Shown: positions 58,517-64,000 of the stretch, in pieces
Layout: every line of letters begins with the position of its first letter
Position numbering within the stretch: the stretch's first letter is position 1
From: Serinicoccus sediminis
GTDB lineage: Bacteria; Actinomycetota; Actinomycetes; Actinomycetales; Dermatophilaceae
Length of the DNA stretch: 64,000 bases
Direction of reading: 5' to 3'
Assembly: GCF_004153545.1 (NCBI RefSeq)
Contig: NZ_SDVA01000001.1
Span: forward strand, 434,001 to 498,000
Position numbers and translations under genes: made by a program
Notes under the pieces: model-generated
Told to the model about the DNA's origin: nothing
The model's database searches: none
The model's input: the letters and a program-made list of their open reading frames with translations, nothing else

Positions 58517-59002
58517 ATGAGCGAGGAACGCGCCGTCGCAGCGGTCGAGGCCGCCGGGCTGGAGTATGCCGTGACCCGGCACGGCCGGGTCGGCAGCCTG
58601 GAGGAGGCGGCCCGGGCCCGGGGGGTCGAGCCACGCGACATCGTCAAGACCCTGGTCGTGCGCCGCGGCGAGGGCGACCACCTCTTCGTGCTCGTGCCCG
58701 GTGACCGGGAGATCTCCTGGCCGAGGCTGCGCGCCCTGCTCGGCGTCAACCGGCTCTCGATGCCGGACGCGGACACGGCACGTGACGCGACCGGCTACGA
58801 GCGCGGCACGATCACGCCGTTCGGCTCGACCACGGCCTGGCCTGTCGTCGCCGATGCCTCTCTGGTCGGCGACCCGGAGCGGCACATCTCCCTCGGGGCG
58901 GGGGCGCACGGCGTCGCCGTGACCGTGCCCGCGGAGGCCGCACTCCAGGCTCTGGACGCGCAGGTCGCCGAGGTCACCGAGGTCACCGACACCAGCGGGT
59001 GA
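58517..59002 (+). CDS. YbaK/EbsC-family Cys-tRNA(Pro)/Cys-tRNA(Cys) deacylase-like protein
   Basis: This 161-residue protein has the YbaK/ProX fold. The family features are ARGVEPRDIVKTLVVR with the conserved Lys, HLFVLVPGDREISWPRLRALLG, YERGTITPFGSTTAWPVVADASL and SLGAGAHGVAVTVPAE. Members clear mischarged aminoacyl-tRNA in trans. ATG 58517 is chosen over an upstream GTG because the fold begins here and because of the -10 box seven bases ahead. It is divergent from the hut M20 gene and convergent with the PPOX gene. Confidence 0.9.
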   Translation: MSEERAVAAVEAAGLEYAVTRHGRVGSLEEAARARGVEPRDIVKTLVVRRGEGDHLFVLVPGDREISWPRLRALLGVNRLSMPDADTARDATGYERGTITPFGSTTAWPVVADASLVGDPERHISLGAGAHGVAVTVPAEAALQALDAQVAEVTEVTDTSG

Positions 59003-59045
59003 GGTCCGCCGACGCCCCGGCTGCGTCGTCCACCGCCGCGACCGG

Positions 59046-59471
59046 TCAGACGACGGCGTCGCCCTCCGGGCGGACGAGCACCACGGTGTCGCCGTAGGTC
59101 AGCTTCTTGCGGCGGGTCGTCAGCGTGCCCAGGACGCTGAACACTCGCGTCTGCCAGCCGTACTTCGCCCGCACCGCAGCCTTGACCTCCTGGAACTCGG
59201 GCCCGGCCTGCACCATCTCGGCGGTGCCCTGCACCGGCCGGGTGCCCGGCGTCGGGGTGCCGGTGCGTGAGCACGGCTGCACCAGGACGCGGTCGGTGTG
59301 CCTCATCCGCTTGGTCTTGCCCGTGCCCATCGTCGTGTAGAACCCGATGCGCTCGCCGTCACCCAGCGGCACCACCCAGACCGGCGTCGGCACGCCCTCG
59401 CCGCTGCGCCGGAAGGTGGTGAGGAGGATGAACTCCTCGGCCCCGAGCCGCTGGACCTCTGGTGTCGTCAT
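59046..59471 (-). CDS. PPOX-class (probably F420-dependent) flavin/deazaflavin-binding protein
   Basis: This 141-residue split beta-barrel protein resembles small mycobacterial Rv1155/Rv2074-type enzymes: FILLTTFRRSGEGVPTPVWVVPLGDGERIGFYTT, then GKTKRMRHTDRVLVQPCSRTGTP with basic residues that would bind cofactor phosphate, and KAAVRAKYGWQTRVFSVLG. Such proteins reduce small substrates with F420H2 or FMN; the substrate is unknown. A TAGGTT box lies seven bases before ATG 59471. It sits between hut genes but has its own apparent promoter. Confidence 0.85.
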   Translation of the reverse strand: MTTPEVQRLGAEEFILLTTFRRSGEGVPTPVWVVPLGDGERIGFYTTMGTGKTKRMRHTDRVLVQPCSRTGTPTPGTRPVQGTAEMVQAGPEFQEVKAAVRAKYGWQTRVFSVLGTLTTRRKKLTYGDTVVLVRPEGDAVV

Positions 59472-59484
59472 GACCCTGAACCTA
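59472..59484 (-). promoter_or_regulatory. Leaderless-type -10 box before the PPOX gene
   Basis: Minus-strand TAGGTT (59484-59479), seven bases, then ATG 59471; no ribosome-binding site. Confidence 0.5.
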
Positions 59485-59495
59485 CGCCGCGTCGG

Positions 59496-60815
59496 TCAGA
59501 ACAGCAGCAGCCCCACCGGGATGGCGATGACCAGGCTCAGGCACACCCGCTCGAACCAGATGAGCAGCAGCCTCGGGATGGACACCGGGATCTGGGTGCC
59601 GACCAGCGAGGGGACCATCGCGGAGAAGAAGATGACCTGGCTGACGCAGACGACGCCCACGACATACTTCACCGACATCGCCGACCCCGCGACCAGCGCG
59701 GCGGGCAGGAACATCTCGGAGACCCCCAGCGCCGCGGCCTTGGCGACCAGCAGCGGCTCGGGGATCTGCAGCGCCCAGGTGATCGGGTAGAAGAGGTAGC
59801 CCAGCCAGTCGAACAGCGGGGTGTACTCCGCGAGCACCAGCCCCAGCAGCCCGATCGACAGGATGCTCGGCAGGATGGCCATGGCCATCTTGACCCCGTC
59901 GACGAAGGTCGAGCCGACCACCCGGCCGATGCCCGGGTCCGCGGCGACGGTATGCCGTGCCTCGCCCCACGCGGCGGCGAGCCGGCTGCCCTCGACGTCG
60001 CGCTCGGGGCGCGCCTCGACCCCGGGCGCCGTCGCGTCGGGCATCCGGCCCAGCGGCGGGATCCGGACGGTGACGGCCGTCACCAGGAAGGTGATGAGCA
60101 GGGTGGACCAGAAGTAGAGCGACCAGTGCTGCATGAGGTCCAGGGCGTTGGCGACGACGATCATGAAGGTCGCCGACACGGTCGAGAAGCCGGTCGCGAC
60201 GACCATCGCCTCGCGGCGGGAGTACTTGCCCTCCAGGTAGACCCGGTTGGTGATGAGCAGCGCGAGGGAGTACGACCCGACGAAGCTGGCGACGGCGTCG
60301 ATGGCCGAGCGGCCGGGGGTGCGGAAGACCGGCCGCATGACCGGCCGCGCCAGCACCCCGATGAACTCCATCAGCCCGTAACCGGTGAGCAGCGCCAGGA
60401 AGATCGCGCCGATGGGCACCAGCAGCCCGACCGGGATGACCAGCGAGTTCAGCAGGAAGGGGCCCATGCCGTCGGCGAAGAGCCAGGCCGGGCCGATGCC
60501 CAGCACGAGCATGACGCCCACGACCAGCCCGACCACCCGGGCCACCGAGAAGACGAGGTCGGTCGTGCTGCGCCGCCAGCTGCCGGTGACCCAGGGCTGG
60601 ACCGCGCCGGCGAGGATGAGCGCGAGGGCGTACCACGGCAGCACGGCGGGGACGGCCTCGCGCAGCCAGGACACCACGTGGTCCAGCGGGATCGTGCTGC
60701 GCCCGCCGAGGGTGACCGGCACGAAGAACATGAGGACGCCGACGGCGGAGTAGACGAAGAACTTCCACATCGGGGCACGGTCCGTCGCCGCGCCGCGCTC
60801 GGTCCGGGTCGTCAT
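59496..60815 (-). CDS. YjiH-family membrane protein with Gate domains, in the hut operon
   Basis: This 439-residue polytopic membrane protein has about ten hydrophobic segments, including two Gate-type regions (FVGSYSLALLITNRVYLEGKYSRREAMVVATGFSTVSATFMIVVA and AKAAALGVSEMFLPAALVAG). YjiH proteins belong to the nucleoside-transporter Gate superfamily and are of uncertain function; they recur in histidine-utilisation operons, where uptake of histidine or urocanate is suspected. ATG 60815 is one base after the hutU stop, so it is co-translated with hutU. The C-terminus ends in a membrane segment. Confidence 0.88.
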   Translation of the reverse strand: MTTRTERGAATDRAPMWKFFVYSAVGVLMFFVPVTLGGRSTIPLDHVVSWLREAVPAVLPWYALALILAGAVQPWVTGSWRRSTTDLVFSVARVVGLVVGVMLVLGIGPAWLFADGMGPFLLNSLVIPVGLLVPIGAIFLALLTGYGLMEFIGVLARPVMRPVFRTPGRSAIDAVASFVGSYSLALLITNRVYLEGKYSRREAMVVATGFSTVSATFMIVVANALDLMQHWSLYFWSTLLITFLVTAVTVRIPPLGRMPDATAPGVEARPERDVEGSRLAAAWGEARHTVAADPGIGRVVGSTFVDGVKMAMAILPSILSIGLLGLVLAEYTPLFDWLGYLFYPITWALQIPEPLLVAKAAALGVSEMFLPAALVAGSAMSVKYVVGVVCVSQVIFFSAMVPSLVGTQIPVSIPRLLLIWFERVCLSLVIAIPVGLLLF

Positions 60816-60816
60816 C

Positions 60817-62475
60817 TCACTCCCCCTCCCGCATCGGCACCCGGACCCCGCGCTCCGCGGCCACCTCGTCTGCCCGGTCGTAGCCGGCGTCGACGTGCCG
60901 GATGACGCCCATGCCCGGGTCGTTCGTGAGGACCCGCTCCAGCTTGCGGCGGGCCAGGTCGGTGCCGTCGGCGACGCTCACCTGACCGGCGTGCAGCGAG
61001 CGGCCGATGCCGACGCCGCCGCCGTGGTGCAGCGACACCCAGGAGGCCCCGGAGGCGGTGTTGACCATCGCGTTGAGCAGCGGCCAGTCGGCGATGGCGT
61101 CCGAGCCGTCGGCCATCGCCTCGGTCTCCCGGTAGGGGCTGGCGACCGAGCCGCAGTCGAGGTGGTCGCGGCCGATGACGATCGGCGCGCTGACCTCACC
61201 GGACGCGACCATGTCGTTGAAGCGCACCCCCGCCCGGTCGCGCTCGCCGTAGCCGAGCCAGCAGATCCGCGCGGGCAGCCCCTCGAAGGCGACCTTGTCC
61301 TGGGCGCCACGGATCCACTTCTGCAGGTGGTCGTTGTCCGGGAAGAGGTCGAGCACGGCCCGGTCGGTCGCGGCGATATCCTTCTCGTCGCCGGAGAGCG
61401 CGGCCCATCGGAACGGGCCCTTGCCCTCGCAGAACAGCGGCCGGATGTAGGCCGGCACGAACCCGGGGAAGTCGAACGCCCGGTCGAAGCCGCCCTGGCG
61501 GGCCTCGTCGCGGATGGAGTTGCCGTAGTCGAAGACCTCGGCGCCCTCGTCCAGGAACCCGACCATGGCCTCGACGTGCCGGGCCATCGACTCCTGCGCC
61601 CGGTCGGTGAACTCCTCCGGCTTCTGCTGCGCGTAGTCGTGCCAGTCGGCCAGGTCGATGCCGGTGGGCAGGTAGGACAACGGGTCGTGGGCGGAGGTCT
61701 GGTCGGTGACGACGTCGATGTCGACGCCGCGGCGCAGCAGCTCGGGGAAGACCTCGGCGGCGTTGCCGACGACGCCGACGGAGAGCGCCTCGCGAGCACC
61801 CTTGGCCGCGAGCACCCGCTCCACCCCGGCGTCGAGGGAGTCGGCGACCTCGTCGAGGTAGCGCGAGCGGACCCGGCGCCGCAGCCGCGCCTCGTCGACG
61901 TCGACCACGAGGCATACCCCGCCGTTGAGGGTGACCGCGAGCGGCTGGGCGCCGCCCATGCCGCCGCAGCCGCCGGTGAGGGTGAGCGTCCCGACCAGCG
62001 AGCCGCCGAACCTCTTCGCGGCGACCGCGGCGAAGGTCTCGTAGGTGCCCTGCAGGATGCCCTGGGTGCCGATGTAGATCCACGACCCGGCCGTCATCTG
62101 GCCGTACATCGTCAGCCCCAGCTGCTCCAGCCGGCGGAACTCCGGCCACGTCGCCCAGTCGCCGACCAGGTTGGAGTTGGCGATGAGCACCCGCGGGGCC
62201 CACTCGTGGGTCTGCATGACGCCGACCGGGCGGCCGGACTGGACCAGCATCGTCTCGTCCTCGCGCAGGTCGGTGAGGGTGCGGACCATGGCGTCGAAGC
62301 TGCGCCAGTCTCGGGCGGCTCGGCCGGTCCCGCCGTAGACGACGAGGTCGTCCGGGCGCTCGGCGACCTCGGGGTCCAGGTTGTTCATGAGCATCCGCAG
62401 CGGGGCCTCGGTGGCCCAGGAGCGGGCGGTGAGCTGGGTGCCGCGGGGTGCGCGGACGGGGCGGGCGCCTTCCAT
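60817..62475 (-). CDS. hutU: Urocanate hydratase (HutU)
   Basis: It hydrates urocanate to 4-imidazolone-5-propionate with a tightly bound NAD+. The 552 residues match the family length. Key stretches are [67 protein letters not shown], the NAD loop [29 protein letters not shown], and [13 protein letters not shown] near the active-site region. GAAGGAG six bases before ATG 62475 is a good ribosome site. It lies 35 bases after hutH and one base before the YjiH gene. Confidence 0.96.
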   Translation of the reverse strand: MEGARPVRAPRGTQLTARSWATEAPLRMLMNNLDPEVAERPDDLVVYGGTGRAARDWRSFDAMVRTLTDLREDETMLVQSGRPVGVMQTHEWAPRVLIANSNLVGDWATWPEFRRLEQLGLTMYGQMTAGSWIYIGTQGILQGTYETFAAVAAKRFGGSLVGTLTLTGGCGGMGGAQPLAVTLNGGVCLVVDVDEARLRRRVRSRYLDEVADSLDAGVERVLAAKGAREALSVGVVGNAAEVFPELLRRGVDIDVVTDQTSAHDPLSYLPTGIDLADWHDYAQQKPEEFTDRAQESMARHVEAMVGFLDEGAEVFDYGNSIRDEARQGGFDRAFDFPGFVPAYIRPLFCEGKGPFRWAALSGDEKDIAATDRAVLDLFPDNDHLQKWIRGAQDKVAFEGLPARICWLGYGERDRAGVRFNDMVASGEVSAPIVIGRDHLDCGSVASPYRETEAMADGSDAIADWPLLNAMVNTASGASWVSLHHGGGVGIGRSLHAGQVSVADGTDLARRKLERVLTNDPGMGVIRHVDAGYDRADEVAAERGVRVPMREGE

Positions 62476-62510
62476 GGTCGTCTCCTTCGACGTGTGTGCG
62501 GGGTATGCCG

Positions 62511-64000
62511 TCAGGTGAGCAGCCCGGTGACCCGCTCGGCGGCGGCGCGGACGCGGCCGTCGGCCACCAGGTCGACGACGGTCTCGATCTCCGGGCTGAG
62601 GTAGCGGTCGGGGCCGGGGCCCTCGACGCCGGACTCCCGCAGCAGTGCCACGACGGCGGCGGTGGCGGGCGCGGGGGTGAGCGGGGCGCGCAGGTCGAGG
62701 GCGCGCGCGGCGGTGAGCACCTCGATGGCGACGACGCGGGTGAGCCCGTCGACGGCGCGGCGCAGCTGGCGCGCCGCGCCCCACCCCATGCTCACGTGGT
62801 CCTCCTGCATGGCCGAGGACGGTATGGAGTCCACGCTCGCCGGGACCGCCAGCCGCTTGAGCTCGCTGACGACCGCGGCCTGGGTGTACTGCGCGATCAT
62901 CTGCCCGCTGTCGGTGCCGGGGTCGTCGGCGAGGAAGGGCGGCAGCCCGTGGTTGCGCGCGACGTCGAGGAAGCGGTCGGTGCGCCGCTCGCTGATGCCG
63001 GCGACGTCGGCGGCCACGACGGCCAGGAAGTCCAGCACGTGGGCCACGGGGGCGCCGTGGAAGTTGCCGTTGGACTCGACCCGGCCGTCGAGGGTGACGA
63101 CCGGGTTGTCGACGGCGGCGGCGAGCTCACGGTCGGCGACGGTGCGGGCGTACCCGCAGGTGTCGCGGGCCGAGCCGTGCACCTGCGGGGAGCAGCGCAG
63201 GGAGTAGGCGTCCTGCACCCGGGTGCACCCCTCGGTGCGGTGCGACTCGCGGATCGCGCTGTCGCGCAGCAGGGCTCGCAGGTTCTCGGCGGACCGGGCC
63301 TGGCCGGGGTGGGGGCGCAGCGCCTGCAGGTCGGCGGCGAAGACGTCGTCGGTCCCGAGCTGGCCCTCGACGCTCATGGCGGCGGCGACGTCGGCGCTGG
63401 TGAGCAGGGTGCCAAGGTCGTGCAGGGCGAGGACGAGCATGCCGAGCATGCCGTCGGTGCCGTTGATGAGGGCCAGCCCCTCCTTCTCGGCGAGCTCGAC
63501 CGGCGCGATGCCCGCGCGGGCGAGGGCCTCGCCCGCCGGCAGCAGCTCCTGCGGCGTCTGCGTCCAGGTGGCGTGGTCGGCGCCGGCGGCCGCACCGACC
63601 CGCACCTGACCCTCGCCCATCACGGCGAGCGCGCAGTGGGCGAGCGGAGCCAGGTCGCCGGAGCAGCCGAGCGAGCCGTGCTCGCGGACGACGGGGGTGA
63701 TGCCGGCATCCAGGAGCGCGGCATACGCCTGGGCGGTCTCGAGGCGCACCCCGGTGCGGCCGGTGGCCAGCGTGGACAGCCGCAGCAGCATGAGGGCGCG
63801 GGTCACCTCGCGCTCGACCTCCGGGCCGGAGCCCGCGGCGTGGCTGCGGACCAGGCTGCGCTGCAGCTGGGCGCGCTTGTGCGGCGGGATGCTCGTGGTG
63901 GCGAGGGCCCCGAAGCCGGTGGAGATGCCGTAGTGCGGCCGGCTGTCGCCGGCGAGGTCCTCGATGATGCGGCGGGTCGCGGTGATGCCGTCGACAGCCT
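62511..64000 (-). CDS. hutH: Histidine ammonia-lyase (HutH), 5' end outside the window
   Basis: It deaminates L-histidine to urocanate. The open frame runs to the right edge, giving about 496 C-terminal residues. [11 protein letters not shown] with the catalytic Tyr is visible near the edge, followed by [13 protein letters not shown]. The MIO cofactor loop reads [14 protein letters not shown], so it forms from Cys-Ser-Gly where Ala-Ser-Gly is more usual. [37 protein letters not shown] and [13 protein letters not shown] complete the active site. It begins the hutH-hutU-yjiH operon. Confidence 0.95.
   Translation of the reverse strand, partial: AVDGITATRRIIEDLAGDSRPHYGISTGFGALATTSIPPHKRAQLQRSLVRSHAAGSGPEVEREVTRALMLLRLSTLATGRTGVRLETAQAYAALLDAGITPVVREHGSLGCSGDLAPLAHCALAVMGEGQVRVGAAAGADHATWTQTPQELLPAGEALARAGIAPVELAEKEGLALINGTDGMLGMLVLALHDLGTLLTSADVAAAMSVEGQLGTDDVFAADLQALRPHPGQARSAENLRALLRDSAIRESHRTEGCTRVQDAYSLRCSPQVHGSARDTCGYARTVADRELAAAVDNPVVTLDGRVESNGNFHGAPVAHVLDFLAVVAADVAGISERRTDRFLDVARNHGLPPFLADDPGTDSGQMIAQYTQAAVVSELKRLAVPASVDSIPSSAMQEDHVSMGWGAARQLRRAVDGLTRVVAIEVLTAARALDLRAPLTPAPATAAVVALLRESGVEGPGPDRYLSPEIETVVDLVADGRVRAAAERVTGLLT

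Overview
The window is from a high-GC actinomycete. Codon third positions are almost all G or C, GTG starts are common, and many genes overlap by four bases (ATGA/GTGA). A PPOX/F420-type protein, a bkd operon, cell-wall-binding repeat 2 proteins and a RecBCD cluster fit the Actinomycetota; a Micrococcales family near Intrasporangiaceae/Ornithinimicrobiaceae is my guess, not something the sequence proves. I see no rRNA, tRNA, phage or transposase gene. Both ends cut through genes: a histidine kinase on the left and hutH on the right.

Layout. 1-1263: NarL-type two-component pair. 1500-6521: five overlapping or closely spaced genes for a diaminopimelate-type pathway (dapB, dapA, a proteobacterial-type dapD, an aminotransferase, a LysA-like decarboxylase), without dapE or dapF. 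6689-13961: winged-helix regulator, secreted CWB2/GH26-like protein, LamG-like lipoprotein, quinone-reductase-like enzyme, LysE exporter, and an Lrp regulator with a cation/proton antiporter. 14071-17686: branched-chain 2-oxoacid dehydrogenase E1a-E1b-E2. 17720-20567: secreted SGNH/CWB2 protein and an aminoglycoside-phosphotransferase-like kinase.

20608-25940 and 30531-38190 hold one-carbon genes that I read as one pathway. One arm is a dimethylglycine-dehydrogenase-like FAD/GcvT enzyme with its own ETF and an IclR regulator. The other is an MttB-superfamily methyltransferase, a second IclR regulator, a corrinoid protein, a methyl-THF methyltransferase, a corrinoid-reactivating ASKHA/ferredoxin protein, a DUF1638 protein and a MetF-type reductase. 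The parsimonious reading is corrinoid-dependent demethylation of glycine betaine (or a related quaternary amine) to dimethylglycine, then oxidative demethylation, with methyl groups passed to THF and oxidised through MetF. A shared 17-bp palindrome, GTTGC-N7-GCAAC, lies at the iclR start, the metF start and (degenerate) ahead of the dehydrogenase, which ties the two arms together. Between them sits an accessory block (TetR/DUF4386, ECF sigma factor/YCII, BNR-repeat protein).

38295-48852: dienelactone hydrolase, then recC-recB-recD and a translationally coupled gene of unknown function. 49062-54410: FtsX-type ABC transporter and a NarL-type two-component system. 54490-64000: histidine utilisation (hutI, hutF, an M20 amidohydrolase, hutU, a YjiH-type membrane protein, hutH), interrupted by a YbaK-like deacylase and a PPOX protein.

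Three sequence-level patterns cross the window: a 20-bp element (core ACCGAGCGCCGCGAATGG) that appears as a perfect hairpin, an exact 32-bp-period array and in-frame inside the E2 linker; many start codons 6-7 bases after a TAnnnT box, suggesting leaderless mRNAs; and a visible excess of GCATAC/GTATGC.
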